Shown here: positions 12,232 through 20,597 of the stretch, piece after piece | Position numbering within the stretch: the stretch's first letter is position 1 | Layout: every line of letters begins with the position of its first letter | Assembly (NCBI GenBank): GCA_964350875.1 | Contig: CAYGLT010000024.1 | Location: 1 to 35,322, forward strand | Reading direction: 5' to 3' | Origin: JAHBXC01 sp964350875 | GTDB taxonomy: Bacteria; Planctomycetota; Phycisphaerae; Phycisphaerales; UBA1924 | Length of the DNA: 35,322 nucleotides | Position numbers and translations under genes: made by a program | Notes under the pieces: generated by a model | What the model was told of the DNA's origin: nothing | The model's input: only the letters and a program-made list of their open reading frames with translations | Databases searched by the model: none

Positions 12232-14257
12232 GGTCGTGTCCCTCAGCGGCGCCGTTCTCTGCGGACGTATCCCGGGGCGCGAAGGTCTCGCGAATCTCGC
12301 CGCATCGCAGCATGCTCGCGCCGAAATACGGGTTGTTGATCTGGTCGCCGCGCTGCAACCAGTCGGCGCCCTTGTTGTCGAACGCCATCGGGCAGTGCGC
12401 ACGTCGCCACGTTTCGCTGCCGCGATGACCGAAACGGCGCTGGAGGGCGATGACCGCCTCACTCATGCCCTCGAACCTCGCCCGCGCGACCTCGATGTCC
12501 GTGATGCCCGGCTCGAGGCGCAGCCTCGTGGATGCGCGGCGCCATACACCGAGCGGCTCCCCTACCAGACCGGCTTCTTCGACGAACCCCAGAGCGGTCC
12601 GCAAATCCACGACCGCCTGAGAGAATCCGCCCAGATCGTCGGCGGCGAGCGCCTCCTGCGCGTCGAGATACGCGGCGTACACGGGCTTGAGCGCGAAGAC
12701 GAAACTGTCCGGAACGCGCACGCGCTCCGGCATCTCCGTCGTGGCGCCGCCGGCCGTCGCGCCGCCGTGCCCCGCGTGGGGATCGCCACCGCTCCCGCCC
12801 GCCGGAGTCATCATGCTGGGCTTTGCGGCGATCTGCATCGCGCTGTCGATCCTGAACGCGCCGTTCACCACCACACGCTCGCCGCGGCCCACTCCTTCCC
12901 GCACGATGAAGAACTCACCCGCGCGTGGACCAAGCACAACGTTCCTCGCCTCGAATGTTGGCCGCTCGGCATCCTGCACTTCGACGTAAACGACCGATCG
13001 AGTCCCGGTGAAGAGCACCGCCGAACGCGGGATCACCAGCGGCTCTTCGAGCGAACTCGGATCGCCGACTACCCCGAGCGATTCCGCCGGCACGAGGTCC
13101 ATGCCGCAAATGTCGCACTGGCCTGGGCCGTCCTTCACGACCGTCGGATGCATCGGCCCGACCCACCGCCCGGCGAGTTCGTCGCTGACGACTGCGCCTC
13201 CCGCCGCAACTCGCGCGCGAACCACCGCCGACGCGAACATCCCGGGCTTGAGCCGACGGTCCTTGTTGTCGACCGCGACGCGGACCGCGGCTGTTCTGGT
13301 CATGTCGTCGACCATGGGCTCGATAAACGCGATGCGCCCTTCGAAGACCTCCCCGGGACACGCCTCGACCGTAAACGTGACACGCTGGCCCCATCGCAGC
13401 AGCGGGAGTTGCGACTCGTAGGCCTCGAGATCAAGCCAAAGTCTGGAGAGGTCCGCGACAGTGGCTATCGGGGCCCCGGTCTGTACGTAGTCTCCCTCGC
13501 GCACCGCGAGTCGCGTCACCACGCCTCCGATCGGAGCGCGGATCGCGATTCGGTCCGAGTCGAATCGGCCCTCTTCCACCGCGGTGATCTGATCCTGCGT
13601 CAGCCCGAACAGCCGGAGTTTCTCTCGCGCTGCGGCGAGCGTGTCCCGCGTCGCCGCTCGAACCAGCGCGCTTCCGTTGTCTGCGTCCGAGGCCGCGGCG
13701 GCCTGCCGCAACTCCTCGAACGCCGCGAGGAGTTCGGGGCTGTACACCTCCGCCATGTGGTCGCCCGCTGTCACCGGCACACCGACGTAATTGACGAAGA
13801 GACGTTCGATCCGCCCCGGGAAGTAGGCAGTCAGTCGCGCCACCGACGTCTCATCGTACGTCGCCTTGCCGTAGAGGCGCACCTCGGCCGTGGGGAAGAA
13901 CCTCGCGACGGGCGCGGTCTCGATCCGGCTGGTCGCGGCGGAAGCGTTGCTCATCGAGATGCGTCGCTCGTTCCCCTCCGTCGCGTCGTCCGTGACCGGG
14001 ATGAGATCCATGAAGCAGATCGGGCACTTCGCGTCCGGATCGGGGAGACGCACCGACGGATGCATGGAGCATGTGTACATCTGCGGTGTGCCCCCGGGCT
14101 CATCTGCCGCGTCCGCTAGAGCGAGTTCAGCCGTTGAACTCGTGGGCGGCAGAGCGATCCAATACCCGAGCGCGAAGGCCACACAGACCATGATCACCGC
14201 AATGACCGCCGCGGAACGACTCCATACCCACGCGAGTAAACGGCGTGCACGATTCAT
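12224..14257 (-). CDS. cusB: CusB-type RND periplasmic adaptor with two HMBDs and a C-terminal DUF3347-like domain
   Basis: Membrane-fusion protein linking CusA to CusC, 677 aa. One N-terminal membrane anchor (about residues 12-36) is followed by a first heavy-metal-binding domain (YTCSMHPSV...CPICFMDLIP, about 60-88). The barrel-sandwich/hairpin core follows. A second HMBD (GPMHPTV...CDICGMDLVPAE, about 365-392) is inserted in the membrane-proximal half. The core resumes, then a Gly/His-rich linker (DPHAGHGG). A C-terminal DUF3347-like domain ends in HCPMAFDNKGADW and a NPYFGASMLRCGE block (about 505-655). Metal-binding modules at both ends and in the middle suggest that it collects periplasmic metal and loads the pump. 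The start overlaps the cusC stop by ATGA. Confidence 0.93.
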
Positions 14258-15702
14258 CGGTTCACCTCGCTGATGTGAACAGCCGAGTCTTCTGTCCCAT
14301 TCGCCGGGCGTGTCGGGATGGGCTCACCCACGAGTGAATTGAGCCGAGCGAGCGACTTCCCGCGGTCGGCGCGGGCGCGCTCTGCGGCGAGCGCGAATTC
14401 GAGCAGCGTCCTCTCGGTGTCGAGGAGGTCGAGGAAGCCCGTGTCGCCGGCCCTGAATCCGGCGAGCGACGCGCGGAGCGACTCCTGCGCTTTGGGGATC
14501 AGCGTGTTCTCGTACAGGCCGACCCGCCTGTCCGCGTCGGTGTGCTCGAACCACGCGCGCTGGATCTCGGCGGCGATGCGATTCGACCGGTCGGCGCGCT
14601 GGTGCGCGAGAACCAGCCGTCGCGCTGTGGCCTCACGCACACCCGCGTCGTACTTCTCTCGCCAGATCGGCAGATTCATCCCGAAGCGCAGGAGGATGGG
14701 ATCGTCTCCGCTTCCGGGTGTCGAGGGGTTGACCGCGTCGCCCGTGACTATGTAATCAAGACCTACGGTTAGATCGGGCAGACCCTCCTTCTCCGCCGCA
14801 TCTGCGAGGCTTCGCTGCATCTCGACTTCCTCGTCAAGTGCAAGTAGCGTCGGATTGCGAGCACGCGCTATAGCCACGAGCTCAGCCGCATCGATGTTTG
14901 CCACACGCTGCGGAATGCGGAACATCGAAGGAACTTCGGCATCAAGGGCACGATTGAGCGAGGCGTTCAAGTCAGCCACGTAGGGCGGACGCATTGCGTT
15001 GAGCTGGGTCAACCTGTCGTCAACCTGCCCGAGTTCGACCTGGACGCGCACAAGTTCCGGATGCCCACTCACCCCGACGCGGTACCGTGCGCGCAGAACG
15101 CCCTCGAATGATCGGAGCAGGTCCAGGTTCTCGCGCGTGATCCGGATAGCGCCGTCGAGGTATGCAAGGTCGTGCAGTGTGCTGAGCACGCGCTCTGCAA
15201 CCGAGAGGCGCGCCGCCTCAAACCGACGCCACGCGGCGAGCGCGGCCCTCGACGCGGCGTCCTCGCGATCCCGGAGCGATCCCAGCCAGGGGAACGTCTG
15301 CTCGATGCTGAATCGCGCTTCCTGCGGCCCGGTGCGTGTCTGCACCTCTTCAAGGAAATACCCGAAACCGAACCGTGGATCTGGGAGCGCGCCGACCTGC
15401 GGGAGCCGCTCCGCCGCGGCGCGCCACGCCTGATAGGACGCCTCCACCTCCGCGCTGTGATACAAGGCGTAGCGGATGTAGTCCTCGGGCGACGCATCGG
15501 CATCGAGCAGCGGCTCGACGGGAGCGCTGTCCTCGGCGCGATCCCGGTAGATCGATCGCGGGGCTTGCTGCACCTCCTGCGACAACGTTCTCTCAGCCGT
15601 CGACTGTGACGCCTCAGGCGGTGGATCAAACGGGGACGAACACCCCGCGATGAAAATCGCAGAGACGGCGCAGATCGGGCGCGCGGCGATTCGCGAAGCC
15701 AT
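14254..15702 (-). CDS. cusC: CusC-type outer-membrane factor of the copper RND system
   Basis: A TolC-family protein of 482 aa. It carries a signal with lipobox-like FIAGC near residue 21 and the long helical repeats of the family, for example a second-half ending ERTLLEFALAAERA. It forms the outer-membrane duct for CusA/CusB. The ATG at 15702 is supported by AGGAG 6 bases upstream; another ATG 5 bases further upstream is in a different frame. It is the first pump gene of the operon, separated from the Cys-rich gene upstream by 97 bases containing a hairpin. Confidence 0.92.
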   Translation of the reverse strand: MASRIAARPICAVSAIFIAGCSSPFDPPPEASQSTAERTLSQEVQQAPRSIYRDRAEDSAPVEPLLDADASPEDYIRYALYHSAEVEASYQAWRAAAERLPQVGALPDPRFGFGYFLEEVQTRTGPQEARFSIEQTFPWLGSLRDREDAASRAALAAWRRFEAARLSVAERVLSTLHDLAYLDGAIRITRENLDLLRSFEGVLRARYRVGVSGHPELVRVQVELGQVDDRLTQLNAMRPPYVADLNASLNRALDAEVPSMFRIPQRVANIDAAELVAIARARNPTLLALDEEVEMQRSLADAAEKEGLPDLTVGLDYIVTGDAVNPSTPGSGDDPILLRFGMNLPIWREKYDAGVREATARRLVLAHQRADRSNRIAAEIQRAWFEHTDADRRVGLYENTLIPKAQESLRASLAGFRAGDTGFLDLLDTERTLLEFALAAERARADRGKSLARLNSLVGEPIPTRPANGTEDSAVHISEVNR

Positions 15703-15749
15703 TGCATGCTCCTAGGAGTCTGTGGTCGAACACGAGCAAGCCGTTGAAC

Positions 15750-15784
15750 GGGACAGTGCCTGCGCGGTCAGCGCGCACCGTCCC
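15750..15784 (-). terminator. Intercistronic hairpin between the Cys-rich gene and cusC
   Basis: GGGACAGTGC...GCGC pairs with GCGC...GCACCGTCCC with one mismatch and a small bulge around a five-base loop. No T-run follows, so it is not a canonical terminator. It could attenuate transcription or stabilise the mRNA between a highly made leader gene and the pump genes. Confidence 0.4.
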
Positions 15785-15799
15785 TTCGAGGGCTTCGGC

Positions 15800-16243
15800 T
15801 TATGTTCGCCAGATTCCCAGCATGGACAACGCTTCGTTGTTTCGTTTCAGTGAGCGAAGAACAACCGTCGATGTCGCGCGTCGGGGCGCACGCCCAATGT
15901 CAAGGTCGGTAGTGACCTTGACCTCATTACGGTTGTGACCGATCGTTACCGGAACATCGCGATCGGTCCGATTCGGCAAAGGCGCTTTGGGGATCGAGGG
16001 CTGTGTCGGTTCGTCACTGATGCCGCACATGCAGCCAGTTGTGCCGGAGCAGCAGCCGTGCCGAACCGATCGCGCTGCGGAGTCGCAATGCTCCACGCGA
16101 TCGAACGAGCCGCAGTGATCACTTGACCCACTAATCACCATCTTCGCGGATGCACAGCAGGCGCGTTCCGTGTTCGAAACCAAGCCCCAGCCCAGCAACG
16201 CGGGTGAGAACAGGGTCAGGATGGCGATTAGGCGAATGATCAC
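15800..16243 (-). CDS. Small exported Cys-rich protein, first gene of the copper array
   Basis: A protein of 147 aa from a GTG start at 16243. A hydrophobic N-terminus (IIRLIAILTLFSPALLGWG) reads as a signal peptide. A Cys-rich segment follows with about nine Cys (ERACCAS, HCGS, HCDS, GCCSGTTGCMCG), then a Pro/Arg-rich tail without Cys. I do not recognise the family. Its position directly ahead of the pump genes mirrors the gene at 25355-25795 ahead of czcCBA, so a role in periplasmic metal binding is plausible but inferred. An alternative is a regulatory leader peptide. Codon use looks like its neighbours. Confidence 0.65.
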   Translation of the reverse strand: MIIRLIAILTLFSPALLGWGLVSNTERACCASAKMVISGSSDHCGSFDRVEHCDSAARSVRHGCCSGTTGCMCGISDEPTQPSIPKAPLPNRTDRDVPVTIGHNRNEVKVTTDLDIGRAPRRATSTVVLRSLKRNNEALSMLGIWRT

Positions 16244-16552
16244 TGTCGCAGGTCCGATGTCTTTTCAACGCAGTGTAGCGTGTCCGTGTTCCGTGCCCAC
16301 TTGATTTGCTCCGTAGTGCCTGGTCCCGGCCCAACTCGGGGCCAACCGTGCCTGTTCGCATTCCGCTTGGGTGCTTCGGGAATCGGATTACCCTACCTTC
16401 TTGCAATGCAGACCGACGATTCCGGGGATCGGTGGCGATAGCCTCAGCCGTGCTCCTGGTAGTAGAAGTTTGGCGTCTGCAATCTTGTCCCCTCAAGCTG
16501 TGTCTGAGCGGCACTCCGTCGAAACAAGCTATCTACAGATCTCCTCTGGGCT
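16244..16552. other. Intergenic stretch upstream of the copper array
   Basis: This 309-base region lies between the Cys-rich gene start and the 3' end of the broken His-rich gene. It must contain the promoter of the minus-strand array, but no convincing -35/-10 pair is seen; TACACT at 16279-16274 (minus) is a weak -10 candidate. No CueR- or CopY-like dyad was recognised. Short open frames here have no recognisable features. Confidence 0.5.
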
Positions 16553-17049
16553 TTATGGCATGTTCGGCTTTGCGGAACCGACTACCTTCGTCCCGTCCAG
16601 CTTCTCGATCTCGCTCCACCACATCGCGTTCCCGGGGAGCGGGTCCGGCGCGATCGCATGAATGTCGTAGTCCTGGTGCGCGGGCGCGTACTCCCCCTTT
16701 CCGACGAACGAGAGCGTCCGGTCGGCCGTGCCAATCCACGCGCGCCCGACCCTCGAGCCGTTGTCCTTGTACGGAAGTTTGACCACGATGTGGCCCTCCT
16801 TTCCGGGAACGATGGCGCCGTGCCCCTGAGCGAGTTCGACGCGCATACCACCGCATACCACCGATCGTCGCGGCGCCGAGCGATGTCTCGTCATGGGCGT
16901 GGTCCTCCTCGCCCATATGGTCGTCATCGTGATCGGCGTGGGTCGAGCCATCGGCGTGGACATGCTCCCCGGCGGAGCCCTGCGTCTCGGCGTGCGCGTG
17001 GGTGTCAGGGCCGTGAGCGTGGTCGTCCCCGTGGTCCGACTTACCGCCC
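16553..17049 (-). pseudogene. His-rich metal-binding protein gene, frameshifted and 5'-truncated
   Basis: Two minus-strand frames form one protein when joined. The upstream frame gives a His/Asp-rich segment (KSDHGDDHAHGPDTHAHA, then DHDDDHMGEEDHAHDE) ending ATIGGM. The downstream frame continues RVELAQGHGAIVPGKEG and ends VVGSAKPNMP. The break is a perfect 10-bp tandem duplication at 16842-16861; removing one copy restores a continuous frame. Upstream of about 17049 no signal peptide or hydrophobic stretch is found in any minus frame, although AAGGKSDH looks like a decayed lipobox context. The intact protein would be a small periplasmic metal-binding protein. A sequencing error could explain the shift but not the missing 5' end. 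Confidence 0.7.
16842..16861. repeat. 10-bp perfect tandem duplication causing a frameshift
   Basis: CGCATACCAC occurs twice in a row (16842-16851 and 16852-16861). It lies inside the His-rich gene and shifts the frame by one; deletion of one copy gives ATIGGMRVELAQ without interruption. Confidence 0.9.
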
Positions 17050-17266
17050 GCGGCTCGGCTGCTCGCTCTGTGGCGCGAACGAGAGCCCGCGTGGGCGGTG
17101 CGCTTGCTCGCGATGCGCGCGAGCCAGACACGATCTCGCCCCGGCGAGGTCGTGGACCTCTTCGACCTCGACTTCTCCTTCGAAGCCGTCGCCCCTGTTG
17201 CCCCCGCCAACCCAACCCCTCGGCCGCGGCCCGGATCACCACTCCCACCTCTCCGGAGGCCCGATC

Positions 17267-17873
17267 ATGAACACCAGATACGCGTTCCTGCTCGCGGTCG
17301 CGCTCGTCGCCGCCGCCTCGACAGTGCAATCCGGCTGCGCGTCTGACTCGCGTGCGGCCCGCTCGACGAGCCCTTACTCGGCCTTCGAGCCCGCCGTGCG
17401 CGACACGCAGCTGGCGCGCGAGAAGTACGCCAAGGCGCTAGCCGCCTGGCCCGACGACCCGGCGAAAGCAGAGACGCTCCTACGCGAGGCCCTCGACGCG
17501 GACATCTACACACGGCCCGGCCCACAACAACCTCGGGGTGCTCCTGCTCTCGCGCGGCGAGCTCTACGCAGCGGCGGAGGAGTTCGAATGGGCTAAGCGC
17601 CTCATGCCCGGCCACCCCGACCCCCGCGTGAATCTTGCGATGACCCTCGAACGGGCCGGGCGGACCGACGACGCGCTGGCCAACTACGACTCGGCCCTCG
17701 CGGCCTTCGACAACTACCTGCCCGCGCTGATGGGCAAGGCACGACTCCAGATCAGGTCCGGGCGCGCGGACGCGGACACGATCGACGCCCTCTCGCAGAT
17801 CGCCCTCCGCGGCGACGAGGATTGGCGCATGTGGGCGGAGGTGTGGAAGGTGAAGTTGGAGAGCCGGAACTAA
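17267..17873 (+). pseudogene. TPR lipoprotein gene broken by a one-base insertion
   Basis: The ATG at 17267 has GGAGG 7 bases upstream and begins a lipoprotein signal (LLAVALVAAASTVQSGCAS). A tetratricopeptide-type segment follows (REKYAKALAAWPDDPAKAE). After DADIY the frame is lost. One extra A at about 17510 separates it from the continuing frame, HGPAHNNLGVLLLSRGELY, which runs through two more TPR-like helices (RVNLAMTLERAGRTDDALAN) to a stop at 17873. Joined, the product would be 201 aa. TPR lipoproteins commonly act as periplasmic assembly scaffolds; a specific role is unknown. Either the gene is inactive or the extra base is a sequencing error. Confidence 0.7.
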
Positions 17874-17983
17874 ACGGCAGCGCAGGGTTGAAGTCGACGA
17901 AGGCCACGACCAACGCTCATGCCGCCTCACGACTCGCGTGTTCGAGGTGGTTCAACACGACTGGAACCATAACCGAGTTCTGA

Positions 17984-18020
17984 TTTGTGGAATCTGTCCA
18001 CGTTTGTGGATTCAGTCCAC
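17984..18020. repeat. Two tandem 18-bp palindromic units (iteron-like)
   Basis: TTTGTGGAATCTGTCCAC (17984-18001) and TTTGTGGATTCAGTCCAC (18003-18020) repeat with 19-base spacing and two mismatches. Each is itself an inverted repeat GTGGA-N5-TCCAC; with the flanking bases the second is a perfect TGTGGA/TCCACA dyad. The layout fits an operator or iteron. TGTGGATTC also resembles a DnaA-box-like sequence. Confidence 0.7.
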
Positions 18021-18178
18021 ATTCGAATAATCCAGCGTGCCGGAGCGTGAGCATCTTTGTCATTGTGCGGTCGCGGCAACCGGCTGGCGAGAGATTCTGC
18101 CACTTTCGCGCACATTCTCGTCGTTGTTCTGCAGGCGATTCTGCGGCTACGCGTGGCCTCAAATTCCTTCAACGGTCG

Positions 18179-18207
18179 TTTGAAGAGGGTTTGAACGCCC
18201 TTTGAAC
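18179..18207. repeat. Three TTTGAA repeats with 11-base period
   Basis: TTTGAAG (18179), TTTGAAC (18190) and TTTGAAC (18201) recur exactly every 11 bases, so they lie on one face of the helix. A short dyad (CTTCAA...TTTGAAG, 18167-18185) overlaps the first. They lie about 180 bases before the methyltransferase start. Confidence 0.5.
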
Positions 18208-18388
18208 GCGTGCGCAATGCAAACATTGGACTGCCGCGCGCATTCATCGCAGAACTACTTTGTAACTTTAGTATTCCATTCCAGAATTGACTGGCTTCGA
18301 TCCGATGCGCAAGATTCTCGATCGCCCCATTCCAGCCGCACGGAGCGCGGCGGGGCGACACGAACTCCTAGGCATGGAGGCCTCCACA

Positions 18389-19729
18389 ATGCGTATCGAG
18401 CGGATCCCATGCGCGCGGATCGATCCCGCGCCGTACAACCCACGCGTCAGCCTGGCCCCTGGGGACCCCGAGTACGAATCGCTCAAGAAGTCGCTGAGTT
18501 CCTTCGGGTGCGTCGAGCCGCTCGTCTGGAACCGCCGCACCGGGCGGCTGGTCGGCGGGCACCAGCGGCTCGCGGTCCTGAAGGACCTCGGCGAGCGCGA
18601 GGTCGAAGTCTCGGTCGTCGACCTGCCCGAGGCGCAGGAGAAGGCGCTCAACATCGCGCTCAACAAGATCACCGGCCGATGGGACGAGCACAAACTCGCC
18701 GACCTGCTCGCGGAGCTGACCGCCCTGCCCGAGTTTGATCTGGGGATCACGGGTTTCGACGACAGCGAAGCGGCCGAGCTGATCTCGCGCTGCCTCGATC
18801 AAGCCGCCGGCGCCGACGAAGAGTTCGACCTCGACGCCGCCCGCGCCGAGGCGGAGCGGATCACCGTCACCAAGCTCGGCGATGTCATCAGGCTCGGCGA
18901 TCACCTCGTCGTCTGCGGCGACTGCGCCGATGACGGCGTTGTCGAGCGTGCCCTGCGCGCCAGCTCCGCCGACCTGCTCTTCACCGACCCTCCCTACAAC
19001 GTCGACTACCAGGTCGGCCAGCGACCGGCCCCCGGGAAGCTCGCCCATGCGGATCACGCCCGCCGGCTCGTCAACGACGCGCGCTCGAAGGACGAGTACG
19101 AGACGATGCTCTTCGCGTCGATCGCCCTGGCCGCGACGCGCTTGAAGCCGGGCGCGGCAGCCTATGTCTGGAACGGCCACCGACAGTTCGGGCCCATGCA
19201 CGAGGCGTTTGATCGCGCCGGGCTCCACGCGTCGACCGTGATCACCTGGGCCAAGGAGCGCTTCGCGCTGTCGTACGCGGACTACAACCCCCATACCGAG
19301 TTCTGCCTCTACGGCTGGAAGCCCCGGCGCGCCAAACGCGACGCGGGCCCTTCCGGAGGTGATTCCGGGGCTGAGGCTTCCGGGGCCGGGGGCGGGCATG
19401 CGTGGCACGGACCGCCCAACGAGACCACGCTCTGGGAGGTCGCTCGCGACCCGGCGCGTGAGTACGGCCACCCGACCCAGAAGCCCCTCGAGCTGGCCGA
19501 GCGTGCCATGCGCAACTCGACGCTGCGCGGCGGTGTGGTCTTCGACCCGTTCCTCGGGGGCGGCACCTCCCTCATCGCGGCCCAGCGGCTCGGCCGGCGC
19601 TGCGTGGGGATCGAGATCGATCCGGTCTGGTGCGATGTGATCGTGCGCCGCTACATCGCATTTGTCGGCGAGGACGCGATCGAGCCTGGCGCGCTCGAGG
19701 CGTATGCGCGGAGCGGGGGCGAGCGATGA
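18389..19729 (+). CDS. ParB-like nuclease domain fused to beta-class DNA methyltransferase
   Basis: A protein of 446 aa. Residues 1 to about 110 form a ParB/Srx-type domain (MRIERIPCARIDPAPYNPR, then GGHQRLAVLKDLG). The C-terminal part is an amino-methyltransferase with DPPY at 200-203 and the SAM-binding motif DPFLGGGT at 386-393; this order of motifs is that of the beta class. It probably methylates adenine N6 or cytosine N4; the target is not readable. A Ser/Gly-rich low-complexity insert lies near residues 321-335. The ATG at 18389 has GGAGG upstream at the right distance and opens directly on the ParB domain; the longer frame from 18287 adds unrelated residues. ParB-methylase fusions are common in phages and prophages. 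The stop overlaps the next ATG (ATGA). Confidence 0.93.
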   Translation: MRIERIPCARIDPAPYNPRVSLAPGDPEYESLKKSLSSFGCVEPLVWNRRTGRLVGGHQRLAVLKDLGEREVEVSVVDLPEAQEKALNIALNKITGRWDEHKLADLLAELTALPEFDLGITGFDDSEAAELISRCLDQAAGADEEFDLDAARAEAERITVTKLGDVIRLGDHLVVCGDCADDGVVERALRASSADLLFTDPPYNVDYQVGQRPAPGKLAHADHARRLVNDARSKDEYETMLFASIALAATRLKPGAAAYVWNGHRQFGPMHEAFDRAGLHASTVITWAKERFALSYADYNPHTEFCLYGWKPRRAKRDAGPSGGDSGAEASGAGGGHAWHGPPNETTLWEVARDPAREYGHPTQKPLELAERAMRNSTLRGGVVFDPFLGGGTSLIAAQRLGRRCVGIEIDPVWCDVIVRRYIAFVGEDAIEPGALEAYARSGGER

Positions 19730-20460
19730 GCGCTCCTGGGAATCCGGAGCAGCGCTCGGTCATCGAGATGGTGCGCGACATCCAGAGCGGCGGAACGCTC
19801 GCCGCGTCGGGCAATCTCGGGGTGGAGGACCGCCGCGCGTGCGTCGAGTACCTGACCGCCGAGGGGTACAGCGCCCAGGAGATCGCGGCCCTCTTGCGCG
19901 TCAGCGACCGCACGGTGCTGCGCGACCGCCGCGAGGTGCGGGCCGCCAACGCGGTGGCGCGAGATCCGGCGATGGTGGAAGAGATGGTTGGCAGGCTGCT
20001 CACGGAAGGTGAGACCGTGGTCTCGCGCCTGCGGCGGGTGTCGAGGGATAAACGCACCCCTTCGGCGGTCAAGGTCCAAGCCGAGCAGGCTTCGTGGCAG
20101 GTCCTGCGCGATGTGGTGCGCACGCTTCAGAGCCTTGGGTACCTGCCCATCGCGACCGCGAAGATCTCGGCGGACCTCACCCACCGCGTCGGCGCCCCCG
20201 GAAACGCCCCGGGGGCGATGGGCTTCGACGAGCTGAACGCGCCGGAGTACGACGCCCTCGCGGCCGAGATCGAGCGGCTCCAAGCCATAGCCGGTGGCGG
20301 GAATGATTCCGGGGGCGAACTGAGCATGAAGCTCGAAGCGGCCCAGAACGCGCTGGCTCGTCTGTCGCTGGGCGAGCGCGTGCGCGGGCTCGAAGCGCCG
20401 GCGCTGCGGGCGGCGCGCGAGCGCGAAGGGCAGGAGGGCTTTGCGCCCGAGGACAACTGA
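19726..20460 (+). CDS. Helix-turn-helix protein, probable small terminase subunit-like
   Basis: A protein of 244 aa. An N-terminal region precedes a clear helix-turn-helix at residues 48-71 (YSAQEIAALLRVSDRTVLRD). A long charged helical region follows, with a Gly/Asp-rich spacer near residue 195. I infer a small-terminase or DNA-recognition role from its place immediately before the large terminase and its HTH-plus-helical design; sequence similarity alone is not decisive. It could also be a regulator of the cassette. It is translationally coupled to the methyltransferase. Confidence 0.75.
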   Translation: MSAPGNPEQRSVIEMVRDIQSGGTLAASGNLGVEDRRACVEYLTAEGYSAQEIAALLRVSDRTVLRDRREVRAANAVARDPAMVEEMVGRLLTEGETVVSRLRRVSRDKRTPSAVKVQAEQASWQVLRDVVRTLQSLGYLPIATAKISADLTHRVGAPGNAPGAMGFDELNAPEYDALAAEIERLQAIAGGGNDSGGELSMKLEAAQNALARLSLGERVRGLEAPALRAAREREGQEGFAPEDN

Positions 20461-20597
20461 GCAGGGCGCCATGGATGGACGCCTGAATAACGCCGCGTTG
20501 TTTGCGCGGTGATCAAGAGTTCCGCGTGCGCGCGGGCGCACGCTCCACACCAACCGCTCCGACGGAGTCGGGGCTCACCCCAAGAAGGAGATCACGG

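Larger units (their letters stand above)
17874..18388. other. 515-base non-coding stretch upstream of the terminase cassette
   Basis: No convincing gene is seen on either strand; minus-strand open frames here lack start signals and family features. The region is visibly less GC-rich than its surroundings. It contains two 19-base-spaced palindromes (17984-18020) and three 11-base-period repeats (18179-18207). It probably holds the promoter and control or recognition sites of the cassette. Confidence 0.55.

Noticed and set aside
16241..16330. CueR/MerR-type operator upstream of the copper array
   Set aside because: No dyad with the usual spacing and no elongated -35/-10 spacer with matching hexamers could be found.
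17927..18361. Minus-strand ORF in the spacer before the methyltransferase
   Set aside because: No Shine-Dalgarno site, no recognisable domain, and it reads through the palindromic and phased repeats, which look like DNA sites.
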